From contig OMVI01000093.1 of the NCBI GenBank assembly GCA_900314455.1, forward strand, positions 102,799 to 166,798: a DNA stretch of 64,000 nucleotides. Direction: 5' to 3'. The notes beneath the pieces are model-generated. The model saw only the letters and a list, made by a program, of their open reading frames with translations. It searched no databases and was not told the origin of the DNA. Positions within the stretch are counted from its first letter, which is position 1, and each line of letters opens with the position of its first letter. The stretch comes from an uncultured Prevotella sp. (GTDB lineage: Bacteria > Bacteroidota > Bacteroidia > Bacteroidales > Bacteroidaceae). This document shows positions 35,603 through 45,083 of this stretch, one piece after another. The translations under genes were made by a program, and so were the position numbers.

Positions 35603-36295
35603 ATGGTAAACAAGATAAAGAAACTTAAGAAGATAAGATTCCACAGCGAAGGGCGCGACACACTGTTCTATGGCGCAATACTGATTATACTTGTAGCTCT
35701 TTTGCTATGGTTCGGCTTCGAAACTAAAATACCATTCATCATCTTCCTTATCGTCTTCGGAACAGTATACGGACTTGTTGTGAATTTTTATCGCTGCCCG
35801 ATAAGGTACTTTCCGTCCGAAGATACTGACAAGATAGTTGTTGCTCCAGCAGATGGCAAAGTCGTTGTGATAGAAGAAGTTGACGAGAATGAATACTTCC
35901 ACGACCGCCGTTTGATGATTTCCATCTTCATGAGTCCACTCAACGTCCACGCCAACTGGTTCCCTGTCGATGGCAAAGTGAAGTTTGTAAAACACCAGAA
36001 CGGTAATTACCATAAGGCATGGCTTCCGAAAGCGAGTGAAGAAAACGAACGCGCCGATACCATGCTGACTACTGACGACGGTACAGACATACTCTGCCGC
36101 CAGATAGCCGGTGCAATGGCACGCCGCATTGTGACATACGCAAAAGAAGGAGAGGAATGCTTCATCGACGAGCATCTTGGCTTTATAAAACTCGGTAGCC
36201 GTGTTGACGTATTCCTGCCAATAGGTTCTGAGGTTTGCGTTAAGATGGGACAAGCCACTACCGGTGACCAAACTGTAATAGCGAAACTAAAATGA
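35603..36295 (+). CDS. psd: phosphatidylserine decarboxylase
   Basis: Pyruvoyl enzyme converting phosphatidylserine to phosphatidylethanolamine at the inner membrane. 230 residues, the short (archaeal-like) form. Hydrophobic helices at ~22-55 anchor it. [20 protein letters not shown] and HERAD-like [13 protein letters not shown] lie in the middle. The self-cleavage site is the GS in [17 protein letters not shown] (the Ser becomes pyruvoyl). It overlaps pssA by 4 nt (ATGA), so the two enzymes acting in sequence are translationally coupled. Confidence 0.95.
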   Translation: MVNKIKKLKKIRFHSEGRDTLFYGAILIILVALLLWFGFETKIPFIIFLIVFGTVYGLVVNFYRCPIRYFPSEDTDKIVVAPADGKVVVIEEVDENEYFHDRRLMISIFMSPLNVHANWFPVDGKVKFVKHQNGNYHKAWLPKASEENERADTMLTTDDGTDILCRQIAGAMARRIVTYAKEGEECFIDEHLGFIKLGSRVDVFLPIGSEVCVKMGQATTGDQTVIAKLK

Positions 36296-37032
36296 TAAAG
36301 CGTCATATACCAAATTCCATTACATGCTGCAACCTCATCTCGGGTTGCATAGCAACCTTCTTTGCCTTCAGCGGCGACATGACATGGGCGCTGACGTGGA
36401 TAATCATCGGCGCAGTGTTCGACTTCTTCGACGGAATGAGTGCACGCCTGCTTGGAGTAAGTTCCCCCATTGGCAAGGAACTCGACTCCCTTGCCGACGA
36501 CGTAACATTCGGTGTTGCGCCTTCAACAATGGTTTTTGCTGAGCTGAGCGTAATGAACTATCCGTCGTCGCTGGAGTCTCTACGTGGCATTATTCCTTTC
36601 GTCGCATTTATTATGGCAGCATTTTCAGCATTACGGTTGGCAAAGTTCAACCTCGACGAAAGGCAAAAATTAGGCTTTATCGGTCTTCCTACGCCTGCCA
36701 ACGCCCTGTTCTGGGGCTCACTTCTTATCGGTGTAGCACCTCATTTTGAAACTTCCTCATGTGCAATGCCCCTCGTTGTAATCGGTATATTCGTAAGTTG
36801 CTGGCTCCTTGTGAGTGAATTGCCAATGTTCGCATTGAAGTTCAAGCACTGGAGATGGCAGGGCAACGAGTTGAGATACTGCTTCATCATCTTCTCTGCG
36901 ATAATCATCGTGGCAGCGATAATTGCCCACGGATGGATAGGAGTATTAGAAGCATTCGCTCCAATCATAGCCATCTATACTGTCATTTGCATCGTTCTTT
37001 ACGCAAAAAACAGTAATTCCAAAAGCGAATAA
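36292..37032 (+). CDS. pssA: CDP-diacylglycerol--serine O-phosphatidyltransferase
   Basis: Makes phosphatidylserine from CDP-diacylglycerol and serine, feeding Psd. 246 residues, multi-pass membrane protein. The CDP-alcohol phosphotransferase motif [20 protein letters not shown] followed by LDSLADD gives the DG-x2-AR-x8-G-x3-D-x3-D pattern. It begins with the family-like [20 protein letters not shown]. The start overlaps the psd stop by 4 nt. Confidence 0.95.
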   Translation: MIKRHIPNSITCCNLISGCIATFFAFSGDMTWALTWIIIGAVFDFFDGMSARLLGVSSPIGKELDSLADDVTFGVAPSTMVFAELSVMNYPSSLESLRGIIPFVAFIMAAFSALRLAKFNLDERQKLGFIGLPTPANALFWGSLLIGVAPHFETSSCAMPLVVIGIFVSCWLLVSELPMFALKFKHWRWQGNELRYCFIIFSAIIIVAAIIAHGWIGVLEAFAPIIAIYTVICIVLYAKNSNSKSE

Positions 37033-37105
37033 CATTATTTTCCAGCAACAAATCATACCCTTTAGCGATATGCAATAAGGACGGCTTTTCTCCGTTATAA
37101 ATTAT

Positions 37106-39214
37106 ATGAATAGGCAAAAAGCTATATACCATAATATAAAGACTATCGTTAAAGCTGGCTTTATACTGTCAGTTCTCGCATTACTTGTCGTTTCTTGCGG
37201 TGCCGACAGGAACATAAAGAAGGGTGACAAGTACCTTTCCCTTGGCGAATACTACGATGCAGCCGAGCAATACAAGCAGGCATACAGGCGCACACCTCCC
37301 AAAATGCGTGACAGCCGTGGCAAGATAAGCCAGAAGTTGGCGTATTGCTACAACCGTATAAACTCTTCCGCAAAAGCCATTGCAGCCTACCGCAATATCA
37401 TTCGATATCATCAGGACGATGGAGAGACCCACAAAGAGCTTGCCGACAACCTCATGAAGCAAGGCCAATACCGCGAGGCAAGCAAGGAATACCGTACCGC
37501 CATTGACTCAATGAAAGACAGTCTGCAAGCCGTGAAAGGTCTGCAAGCTTCCGAAATGGCTCCACAAGAGAAGAAAGACGGCTCACAATACATCGTCAAG
37601 AAGATGGATATCTTCAACTCACGACGCTCCGACTACTCCCCGATGCTCTTCGGTGACCAATTCGACCAACTCTATTTCACATCTACTCGCAATGAAGCCC
37701 AAGGCGACGAACTAAGCGGCATAACCGGTCAAAAGCCCGGTGACATCTTCTACAGTGAGAAAGACGACAAGGGGAAATGGGGTCGTCCGCAGACAATAGA
37801 GTCCGGATTGAACACAGAATATGACGAAGGCACACCTGCTTTCAGCCCTGACGGCCGCGAGATGTATATCACCCAATGCCTCACCGACCCTTCATACCCC
37901 CGCTATGCACAAATAGCCGTCAGCAATCGCTCTGATGCTGCATGGGGAAAGGCAACCGCGTTGCAGATAAGCCGTGACACACTGTCGAGCTATGCACATC
38001 CGGCAATATCACCGGACGGCAACTGGCTTTACTTCGTCAGTGACATGCCGGGTGGCAAAGGAGGCCTCGACATCTGGCGCGTTCGCCTTGTCGGCGGCAC
38101 GACGGGCGGTGTTGAGAACCTCGGCGAGCCAATAAACACACCCGGAGACGAAGAGTTTCCTACTTTCAGACCTAACGGAGACCTCTACTTTTCGAGCAAT
38201 GGTCACGGCGGATTGGGCGGTCTTGACATCTTCATCGCAAAGGTTGGAGCCGACCATAAATACCACTTGGAACACCCCGGATATCCTCTGAACTCACAAG
38301 GCGACGACTTCGGATGCACTTTCGAAGGCCCTCACAACCGTGGTTTCTTCTCTAGCAACCGCAACGATGCCCGCGGCTGGGACCACATCTACAGTTTTGA
38401 GTTGCCAGAAGTCGTACAAACCATCAAAGGATGGGTCTACGAAATGGAAGGCTACGAGCTTCCGGCAGCCCAGGTTTACATGGTTGGTGACGACGGAACG
38501 AACCTTAAGCTCAGCGTCAAAGGCGACGGAAGCTTCGAGCAGGTCATAAAGCCTAACGTCAACTACGTCATGCTTGCAACCTGCAAAGGCTACCTCAACC
38601 ATAAGGAAGAGTTCCGTGCCGACTCCGTAAGCGAGAGCAAGGAATACACACTTCAGTTCCCACTGGCAAGTATCCGCGTGCCTGTCATGATTGACAACAT
38701 CTTCTACGACTTCGACAAAGCCACACTGCGCCCAGAGTCGAAGAAAGCTCTTGACGAACTCGTGAAGCTCTTGCAGGAGAACCCGAACGTCACAATAGAA
38801 CTCAGCGCACACTGTGATTACAAGGGTTCAGCCGAATACAACAAGAAGCTTTCACAACAGCGAGCCAACAGTGTCGTTGCTTATCTCGTGGAGCACGGCA
38901 TCGCCAAGGACCGACTGACACCTGTCGGCTACGGCAAGGAGAAGCCAAAGACAATCCGCAAGAAGCTCACAGAGATATATCCGTGGCTCAAGGAGGGCGA
39001 CGTTCTTACCGAAGACTTCATCAAGAAACTCGACAAGGACAAGCAGGAGATATGCAACCAGCTCAACCGACGTACCGAATTCATTGTCCTCCGCACAACT
39101 TACGGTATGTTTGACGACAAGGGCAACCTCAAGAATCCTCCAAAGCCGAAGCCACAAGAAGATAATGCAGGAGGCGGCAACGGCGACGATACGTTCGACT
39201 TTACAATAGAATAG
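37106..39214 (+). CDS. porE: type IX secretion OmpA-family lipoprotein PorE
   Basis: Periplasmic, peptidoglycan-binding part of the T9SS. 702 residues with the domain order seen in PorE: lipoprotein signal (ALLVVSCG, Cys near residue 31), TPR repeats (~35-160), a WD40/PD40-like beta-propeller (~170-430, with repeated SPDGREMYIT, SPDGNWLYFVSD and FRPNGDLYFSSNGHGGLGGL), a carboxypeptidase-regulatory-like domain (~440-530), and a C-terminal OmpA domain (~535-660; IFYDFDKATLRPESKKALDE, ELSAHCDYKGSAEYNKKLSQ). It lies about 8 kb from porW-porX. Confidence 0.9.
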   Translation: MNRQKAIYHNIKTIVKAGFILSVLALLVVSCGADRNIKKGDKYLSLGEYYDAAEQYKQAYRRTPPKMRDSRGKISQKLAYCYNRINSSAKAIAAYRNIIRYHQDDGETHKELADNLMKQGQYREASKEYRTAIDSMKDSLQAVKGLQASEMAPQEKKDGSQYIVKKMDIFNSRRSDYSPMLFGDQFDQLYFTSTRNEAQGDELSGITGQKPGDIFYSEKDDKGKWGRPQTIESGLNTEYDEGTPAFSPDGREMYITQCLTDPSYPRYAQIAVSNRSDAAWGKATALQISRDTLSSYAHPAISPDGNWLYFVSDMPGGKGGLDIWRVRLVGGTTGGVENLGEPINTPGDEEFPTFRPNGDLYFSSNGHGGLGGLDIFIAKVGADHKYHLEHPGYPLNSQGDDFGCTFEGPHNRGFFSSNRNDARGWDHIYSFELPEVVQTIKGWVYEMEGYELPAAQVYMVGDDGTNLKLSVKGDGSFEQVIKPNVNYVMLATCKGYLNHKEEFRADSVSESKEYTLQFPLASIRVPVMIDNIFYDFDKATLRPESKKALDELVKLLQENPNVTIELSAHCDYKGSAEYNKKLSQQRANSVVAYLVEHGIAKDRLTPVGYGKEKPKTIRKKLTEIYPWLKEGDVLTEDFIKKLDKDKQEICNQLNRRTEFIVLRTTYGMFDDKGNLKNPPKPKPQEDNAGGGNGDDTFDFTIE

Positions 39215-39216
39215 CA

Positions 39217-40488
39217 ATGCAACTTCCACACGATTTCGAAGAATACACAAAGGACTTGATGGGCAAAAAGTTGTATGCCACACTATTGCAAGGACTCAAT
39301 GACACGCCAACGATAAGCATTCGCATCAATCCCTTTAAGGACGGGCTGAACCGGATAGCAAGTCGCAAGGACGACGGGATAATAAAAGTCAACGAGTTGA
39401 CGCCCGTTCCTTGGTGCAGCGACGGCTTTTACCTTGCCCGTAAACCAGAGTTCATCTTCGACCCGTTGCTTCATGCCGGCACATACTATGTGCAGGAAGC
39501 CTCGTCAATGTTCCTCGACTATGTCCTCAGGCAAGTTGTCAAAGAACCGATAGCAATGCTCGACCTTAGTGCTGCGCCCGGAGGAAAGACGACTTGTGCG
39601 ATGGGAGCATTGCCAAAGGGCAGTATTCTTTGCTCCAACGAACCTGTAAAGAAGCGCGCGAGCATTCTCCGTGAGAACGTGGAGAAGTACGGACACCCCG
39701 ACATTATCGTAACCAACAACTACGCCAAGGACTATGCCAAGGCACGAATGGCATTCGACGTCATCCTCACCGACGTCCCCTGCTCCGGCGAGGGCATGTT
39801 CCGCAAGAACGCATTCGCCATCGAAGACTGGAGCACTGCTAAGGTTTCCGAGTGTCAACGGCTGCAACGCTCCATCGTCGAGGACATCTGGCAATGCCTC
39901 AAACCGGGCGGTATTCTCGTCTACTCCACATGTACTTTCAATGCCATGGAGGACGAGGAGAATGTTGAATGGATTGCAAAGGAACTTGGCGCGAAGCCAA
40001 TTCAGATAAAGAATATTGCCCCCGAATGGAATATAACAGGAGCGCTGAAAGGCGACTTCCCCGTTTATCGGTTCATACCGGGCGTGAGTCGGGGCGAGGG
40101 TCTGTTTATGGCAGTACTTCAAAAAGATGGCGAACATACTGCGGAAGCAAATCCGCGTGAGTCTCGTCAGTTCAAGGACATAAGCAAAAAGCTGCACGTT
40201 CTGACCCACGGGGTTAACCCTCCGGAAAAGAAAGGCAAGAAAATCATACCTGACGAGTCGCTTAGCCTGACCATAAACCAAGAAGAAAACAACTACCCAC
40301 GGATAGAAGTCGACCACAATACGGCCATAAAATACCTGCGGCGTGAGGCTATAACGCTACCGCCCGACACACCAAGAGGCATCGTGACGATATGCTTCGG
40401 CGGACTTGGACTCGGTTTTGCCAACAATCTCAGCAACCGTGCCAACAACCTCTTTCCGCAGGAATGGAGAATAAAGACAACACATTAG
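39217..40488 (+). CDS. RsmF/NOL1-NOP2-Sun family rRNA (cytosine-C5) methyltransferase
   Basis: SAM-dependent RNA m5C methyltransferase, 423 residues. The SAM-binding core has [20 protein letters not shown]. The two catalytic cysteines are in [10 protein letters not shown] and [20 protein letters not shown]-terminal RsmF-type RNA-binding region ends [20 protein letters not shown]. It starts 2 nt after the porE stop and is followed by thyA after 4 nt, so it lies within an operon. 16S rRNA is the likely target, but the exact cytosine cannot be told. Confidence 0.93.
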   Translation: MQLPHDFEEYTKDLMGKKLYATLLQGLNDTPTISIRINPFKDGLNRIASRKDDGIIKVNELTPVPWCSDGFYLARKPEFIFDPLLHAGTYYVQEASSMFLDYVLRQVVKEPIAMLDLSAAPGGKTTCAMGALPKGSILCSNEPVKKRASILRENVEKYGHPDIIVTNNYAKDYAKARMAFDVILTDVPCSGEGMFRKNAFAIEDWSTAKVSECQRLQRSIVEDIWQCLKPGGILVYSTCTFNAMEDEENVEWIAKELGAKPIQIKNIAPEWNITGALKGDFPVYRFIPGVSRGEGLFMAVLQKDGEHTAEANPRESRQFKDISKKLHVLTHGVNPPEKKGKKIIPDESLSLTINQEENNYPRIEVDHNTAIKYLRREAITLPPDTPRGIVTICFGGLGLGFANNLSNRANNLFPQEWRIKTTH

Positions 40489-40492
40489 CATT

Positions 40493-41287
40493 ATGAAACA
40501 ATACTTACAACTTCTCAACCGCATACTGACTGAGGGCGTGAAGAAGGGCGACCGCACCGGAACAGGTACACTGAGCGTTTTCGGTAATCAAATGCGGTTC
40601 AACCTCGAAGACGGCTTTCCGCTTCTGACAACAAAGAAACTGCATCTGAAATCAATAATATACGAACTGCTATGGTTCCTCCGCGGCGACACGAACATCA
40701 AGTACCTCAAAGAGCATGGAGTGAGTATCTGGGACGAATGGGCAGATGCCGAAGGCAATCTCGGCCCAATCTACGGGAAGCAATGGCGTGCATGGAAGGA
40801 CTATTGCGGTGGCACAATCGACCAGATTAGCAATGCCGTCGACCTCATAAAGAACCATCCGGAATCGCGCCGTATCGTCGTGAACGCATGGAACGTTGCA
40901 GATTTGCCTGAGATGGCACTGTCGCCATGTCACTGTCTGTTTCAGTTCTACGTTGCAAACGGCAAGCTGTCGTTGCAGCTATACCAACGCTCCGCCGACA
41001 CTTTCCTTGGTGTTCCGTTCAATATTGCAAGCTATTCGCTGCTGCTTCTGATGATGGCACAGGTGACGGGACTGAAACCAGGCGAGTTCATACACACGAC
41101 CGGCGACACGCACCTTTACCTCAACCATCTTGAGCAGGCAAAACTGCAACTCAGCCGTGAGCCTCGTCCACTCCCGAAGATGCACATCAATCCTGATATC
41201 AAGAGCATTTTCGACTTCAAGTATGAGGATTTCGAACTGACCGACTACCACCCTTGGCCGCACATTACAGGCGCAGTAAGCGTTTAA
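40493..41287 (+). CDS. thyA: thymidylate synthase
   Basis: Makes dTMP from dUMP using methylene-tetrahydrofolate. 264 residues, exactly the ThyA length. Motifs: [16 protein letters not shown], the catalytic Cys in [12 protein letters not shown], the folate/dUMP segment [20 protein letters not shown], and [20 protein letters not shown]. folA lies directly downstream, the usual pairing that regenerates tetrahydrofolate. Confidence 0.98.
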   Translation: MKQYLQLLNRILTEGVKKGDRTGTGTLSVFGNQMRFNLEDGFPLLTTKKLHLKSIIYELLWFLRGDTNIKYLKEHGVSIWDEWADAEGNLGPIYGKQWRAWKDYCGGTIDQISNAVDLIKNHPESRRIVVNAWNVADLPEMALSPCHCLFQFYVANGKLSLQLYQRSADTFLGVPFNIASYSLLLLMMAQVTGLKPGEFIHTTGDTHLYLNHLEQAKLQLSREPRPLPKMHINPDIKSIFDFKYEDFELTDYHPWPHITGAVSV

Positions 41288-41330
41288 TCGGGTGAAACAG
41301 AAACGTTGAACATTGAAAATTGCAAAAGGA

Positions 41331-41816
41331 ATGACTCTTAACATCATAGCTGCCGTTGCAGCAAACAACGCTATCGGGTACGAGAACAAACTGCTATACC
41401 ACATCAAGGCAGACATGCAACGGTTCCGCCAGCTCACCACGCGACATACCGTCATCATGGGGCGCAAAACCTTCGAGTCGCTGCCAGGTGGTGCCCTACC
41501 CGACCGCCGCAACATTGTTCTGAGCAAAACGACAAGGTCACTGCCCGGCTGCGATGTATTCCCATCACTCGAGGATGCCCTGAGCCACTGCAAGGACGAC
41601 GAGGAGGTCTTCGTCATTGGCGGCGAAAGCCTTTACCGTGAGGCATTGCCGAAAGCCGACAAACTGTATATGACGGAGATTGAGTCGACTCCTGACAATG
41701 CCGACGCTTATTTTCCCGACTATTCCGAGGGCTGGAAAGCAGTCCACTCGGAAGAACATGAGACACTGAAGACCCACCGCCGCTACCGCTTTGCCGACTA
41801 TGTAAGAGTCCAATAA
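41331..41816 (+). CDS. folA: dihydrofolate reductase
   Basis: Reduces dihydrofolate produced by ThyA. 161 residues from the ATG at 41331; a TTG 18 nt upstream extends the frame but adds no family sequence. It shows LNIIAAVAANNAIGYENKLL, HTVIMGRKTFESLP, RRNIVLSKTT and VFVIGGESLYREALPKADKL, the standard NADPH and folate contacts. It is the last gene of the porE-rsmF-thyA-folA run and ends at a bidirectional hairpin. Confidence 0.97.
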   Translation: MTLNIIAAVAANNAIGYENKLLYHIKADMQRFRQLTTRHTVIMGRKTFESLPGGALPDRRNIVLSKTTRSLPGCDVFPSLEDALSHCKDDEEVFVIGGESLYREALPKADKLYMTEIESTPDNADAYFPDYSEGWKAVHSEEHETLKTHRRYRFADYVRVQ

Positions 41817-41849
41817 CAAGGAACAGTACAGACAATAACAAATAATTGC

Positions 41850-41890
41850 AAACAGCCGCTTTCCATTTTGGGAAGCGGCTGTTTGCATTT
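41850..41890. terminator. bidirectional terminator between folA and the Lrp-type gene
   Basis: AAACAGCCGCTT pairs with AAGCGGCTGTTT around an 11-nt loop: a perfect 12-bp stem between two converging genes. Confidence 0.88.
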
Positions 41891-41917
41891 ATACATTAAT
41901 TAAATTGACTTTCTGAC

Positions 41918-42397
41918 CTATTTATCACTGATAACATCATCAGGAACAGGCAGTGGACGGTCGATAACCGCATTGAACGAGATAATCGTCTCACTACGGC
42001 TCAGACCCAGCGGCTGCAACTTGTCGTGAATGATATTCAGCAAGTCATGGTTGTTTATTGCGTATATCTTTATAAAGAGGTCGTAACCACCGGTCGTATA
42101 GTGGCATTCCACTACTTCCGGTATCTTCTTAAGAGCTGCTACAACATCATCGAAATCCTCTGGATTCTTTAGGTACAGGCCAACATAAGCGCATGTTTCA
42201 TACCCGATTTTCTCAGGGTCTATAACGAATTGTGAGCCTTTTAGAATACCCAGGTTGGTAAGTTTCTGAATGCGCTGGTGAATGGCAGCGCCACTAACAT
42301 TGCATGCCCTGGCAACTTCCAGGAATGGTATTCTTGCATCTTCTGATATCAGATGAAGAATCTTCTTGTCTAATTTGTCTAAACTTCTATGTGCCAT
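41918..42397 (-). CDS. Lrp/AsnC family transcriptional regulator
   Basis: 159 residues from the ATG at 42397; upstream in-frame codons fall in the promoter. The N-terminal winged helix-turn-helix reads LDKLDKKILHLISEDARIPF and VARACNVSGAAIHQRIQKLT. The C-terminal RAM ligand-binding domain has EVVECHYTTGGYDLFIKIYA. Such proteins form octamers and often sense amino acids. It is monocistronic, and the target genes are not evident here. Confidence 0.94.
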   Translation of the reverse strand: MAHRSLDKLDKKILHLISEDARIPFLEVARACNVSGAAIHQRIQKLTNLGILKGSQFVIDPEKIGYETCAYVGLYLKNPEDFDDVVAALKKIPEVVECHYTTGGYDLFIKIYAINNHDLLNIIHDKLQPLGLSRSETIISFNAVIDRPLPVPDDVISDK

Positions 42398-42418
42398 TTT
42401 GCTTTTAAATACTTGCTG

Positions 42419-42448
42419 CAAAATTACAATAAATATTTTAATTTTGCA
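42419..42448 (-). promoter_or_regulatory. promoter for the Lrp-type regulator
   Basis: On the minus strand, TAATTTTG lies at 42426-42419 with TTG near 42448, about 20 bp apart. The short leader supports the start at 42397. Confidence 0.55.
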
Positions 42449-42502
42449 AGGAAAAAGCAAGAAATTATTTTAATTTGATAGTTTCGGAGAAATTTTCTAT
42501 TG

Positions 42503-42961
42503 TTAATTTCTCTTCTGGGAAGTAGCTGAGTAATGAATTTTCAAAACATTTGCTTCCCTCAGTGCTTGCTTTATATCCGTAATAACGCCCATTTTAGTAT
42601 TACGGTCAGCCTTTATCGAGACTTCCATATTGTTCCTGTCAGCCTCGTCCATAGACTTATATTCGCGCGTCATAAGACTCTTCAGTTCCGGAACTGACAC
42701 CAGTTTGTCGTTTACCTGTATAGCTGACGGAGAATCATCAGTAGCGTTTTCGGGCTTTCCCACATATATATAATTAGTGGCAGAGCGCTTTGTGAGCCGT
42801 GTCAGCTCAGTTCCAGCAGGCACCTGATACTTCACCATGACGTTAGCCTTCCTCATGTGAGTTACAATCATGAAGAAAAACAAAACTGAAAAAATAAGGT
42901 CAGGAAGCGAACTCGTGTTCAACCCCGGCACCTTATGGCTGCGATGGCGAAACATACTCAT
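42503..42961 (-). CDS. exbD: ExbD/TolR family protein (second copy)
   Basis: Inner-membrane proton-channel partner that energises TonB. 152 residues with a cytoplasmic start MSMFRHRSHKVPGLNTSSLP, one transmembrane helix containing DLIFSVLFFFMIVTHM (the conserved Asp before the helix is present), and a periplasmic domain. It overlaps the upstream ExbD by 4 nt. It is the last gene of the exbB-hypothetical-exbD-exbD operon. Confidence 0.93.
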   Translation of the reverse strand: MSMFRHRSHKVPGLNTSSLPDLIFSVLFFFMIVTHMRKANVMVKYQVPAGTELTRLTKRSATNYIYVGKPENATDDSPSAIQVNDKLVSVPELKSLMTREYKSMDEADRNNMEVSIKADRNTKMGVITDIKQALREANVLKIHYSATSQKRN

Positions 42962-43497
42962 TGTTTGCCCCCTTCCTCGACGTAGGTTTCAGAAATCCTC
43001 TGCGGCACCGCCTTGGCAATGGAAGCCTTCTGCTCCTCGGTAAGTTCTTCATAAGGCTCGCCGTAAGCCTGCACCGACTTCTTGTTGCGGAGGTCATTGT
43101 AGGCAGCTACTATCTGATTCTGGACATGGAAATAGGCGTCGTACGAAGCATCACGCTCCGTGCGCAACTGTATCACATGGTCTTTTCCGCCACGCTCAAC
43201 GACACTCTCGACACTGTCCTTGACGTCGCTCACATTCATTGGCTTATCGCCACAGAAGAGCCGTCCCTGTCCGTCGATGCGCAGGTTCAATGTCTTGTCG
43301 CTCGAAACATTCGTCGGCGCGCTTGCTTCCTTTTTGTCCAACGGCGGCAACTCACGTGTTATGCCCTTGTCGGCATCCATCGATGTCGTCACGAGGAAAA
43401 AGATAAGAAGCATGAACGATATATCTGCCGTTGACGTAGTGTTAAGTCCCGGCACCTCATGCTGTCTGCTTCTGCCAAACATTGAACTTCCAAACAT
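42958..43497 (-). CDS. exbD: ExbD/TolR family protein (first copy)
   Basis: 179 residues from the ATG at 43497, chosen because it falls 4 nt after the upstream stop; the longer frame to 43563 overlaps that gene. The cytoplasmic segment is RSRQHEVPGLNTTSTADISF. The transmembrane helix follows with the conserved Asp (TADISFMLLIFFLVTTSM). The periplasmic domain carries a C-terminal helical extension. It forms a TonB-energising complex with the ExbB encoded at 43998. Confidence 0.93.
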   Translation of the reverse strand: MFGSSMFGRSRQHEVPGLNTTSTADISFMLLIFFLVTTSMDADKGITRELPPLDKKEASAPTNVSSDKTLNLRIDGQGRLFCGDKPMNVSDVKDSVESVVERGGKDHVIQLRTERDASYDAYFHVQNQIVAAYNDLRNKKSVQAYGEPYEELTEEQKASIAKAVPQRISETYVEEGGKQ

Positions 43498-43501
43498 ACG
43501 C

Positions 43502-44017
43502 TTATCTGTCCTTTCTGAAATAGCGTGTGGAGCCGAAGATGACGGCAAATATCGCCAATACAATCATTCCAATTGACGTAGCGACAAACATATCGGTAAC
43601 TTTCAGTGCTACAACGTCCGTGAACTGATGCCCGTTAATCATCATCGACTGTGTAGAGCCGGCTATAAAGGTGATGACAAGCATTATGAACGTAACTCCA
43701 AACGTAATCCACGATATCTTGGCAGCCGGCACTCCGTTTATGACATTATCACCCTTGTCTTTCTTCCGCAGCCCGACGACAACGGCGATGACGCCTATTG
43801 CCACAGCCACAAACAGCAAGACCATCATCAGGATGAGCAGTGCGTCGGTGAGAAGGGGGGCATTGAACTGCGGCTCCTCTATCGACTGGACATTGAAGCC
43901 CACAAGATAGAACAGCGCGAAGATGACAGCCGACAACCCAACGATGGCATACAGCACCGCATGGGATATCTTCTCCGTAGACCAACGCTTTGAAATCTTA
44001 CTCTTTGTCATTGTCAA
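43502..44017 (-). CDS. hypothetical membrane protein of the ExbB-ExbD operon
   Basis: 171 residues with three or four transmembrane helices (about 18-40, 55-82, 100-120, 138-165), e.g. AVLYAIVGLSAVIFALFYLV and LLILMMVLLFVAVAIGVIAV. Not a named family to my knowledge, but a membrane protein in this position between exbB and exbD is common in Bacteroidales. It overlaps exbB by 20 nt. A role in the energising complex is inferred from position only. Confidence 0.82.
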   Translation of the reverse strand: MTMTKSKISKRWSTEKISHAVLYAIVGLSAVIFALFYLVGFNVQSIEEPQFNAPLLTDALLILMMVLLFVAVAIGVIAVVVGLRKKDKGDNVINGVPAAKISWITFGVTFIMLVITFIAGSTQSMMINGHQFTDVVALKVTDMFVATSIGMIVLAIFAVIFGSTRYFRKDR

Positions 44018-44972
44018 CCGTGCCTTCCGTTATCTTGTATTTGGCTATGGAATCAAGCAAAGTAATGGCGCTTTCCTCCATTTGAGCAGTGATATGCTCT
44101 ATCTTCGACAATATATAATTGTAGAAAATCTGAAGTATAAGGGCAACGATGATACAGAAGATGGTAGTTATCAGCGCAACCTTCATACCCGCAGCCACGA
44201 TTGTCGGGCTTATATCGCCGGCAGCCTGTATCTGGTCGAAAGCCATCACCATACCGATGACAGTGCCAAGGAAACCGAGCGATGGTGCCATTGCGATGAA
44301 CAGCGTAATCCACGAGCATCCTTTCTCAAGATTAGCCGACTGCACCGAGCCGTAGCTGACTATCGAACGCTCTATGTCGTCGAGTGTTTCATGGATGCGG
44401 GCAAGTCCCTGATAGCATATCGAAGCCACCGGACCGCGAGTGTTGCGGCATAGTTCCTTTGCCCCTTCTATATCCTTGTCGGCTATCTTTCCATCGAGAG
44501 AAGCCATGAATTTCTTTGCATTAATCTCAGAGAGACTGAGGTATATGATACGCTCTATGCAAAATGCAAGTCCGATAACCAGTGCCAGGGCTACGAGCGA
44601 CATAAATCCGGCGTTACCCTCGATGAACTTTGTCTTCAACGACTTGTAGACACCAACGTCTTCCTGTTGTCCGGCACTTGCGGTAGGCTTGTCCTCATCG
44701 GTAGCGCCATCAGCCTCAGCGTCCTGCAACATATCGTCGGTCATAGTGTCAGCAGCCTGGTCGTCGCCGGCAGCCTCAGCCTTCTTGTCAGCTTCCTCCT
44801 CTTCTTTTGATGCCTCCTCGTCGGCTTTCTGCGTTGCAGCATCAACGGGAGCGCCCTTCGGCTGCTGCATCTGAACCATCTTGACAGGCTCCTTGGGCTG
44901 TGCCGTTACCACCGGTGTGACCTGTAAAAGTGCCACTATCATGACGGCAACAGCCAATCTATACTTTTTCAT
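43998..44972 (-). CDS. exbB: MotA/TolQ/ExbB proton channel family protein
   Basis: Proton channel that powers TonB-dependent transport. 324 residues from the ATG at 44972, which begins the signal-like MKKYRLAVAVMIVALLQVTP. An acidic Ala/Glu/Asp-rich linker (residues ~40-105) precedes the first of three helices. The channel core has WITLFIAMAPSLGFLGTVIGMVMAF and ISPTIVAAGMKVALITTIFC. The N-terminal signal and acidic periplasmic segment are additions seen in Bacteroidetes ExbB. It is the first gene of the operon, behind a -7 box at 45003-45010. Confidence 0.93.
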   Translation of the reverse strand: MKKYRLAVAVMIVALLQVTPVVTAQPKEPVKMVQMQQPKGAPVDAATQKADEEASKEEEEADKKAEAAGDDQAADTMTDDMLQDAEADGATDEDKPTASAGQQEDVGVYKSLKTKFIEGNAGFMSLVALALVIGLAFCIERIIYLSLSEINAKKFMASLDGKIADKDIEGAKELCRNTRGPVASICYQGLARIHETLDDIERSIVSYGSVQSANLEKGCSWITLFIAMAPSLGFLGTVIGMVMAFDQIQAAGDISPTIVAAGMKVALITTIFCIIVALILQIFYNYILSKIEHITAQMEESAITLLDSIAKYKITEGTVDNDKE

Positions 44973-45002
44973 TGTAAATGATATTACTTTCAAAATCGTG
45001 TG

Positions 45003-45010
45003 CAAAGTTA
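45003..45010 (-). promoter_or_regulatory. -7 box for the exbB operon
   Basis: TAACTTTG on the minus strand, 31 nt before the exbB start. The -33 element is weak. Confidence 0.5.
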
Positions 45011-45083
45011 CAAAAAAATGGCATATACCATTCTTTTCTAAACCTTTTTAATACTTATTCCACTATTTAACAATATCAGAATA

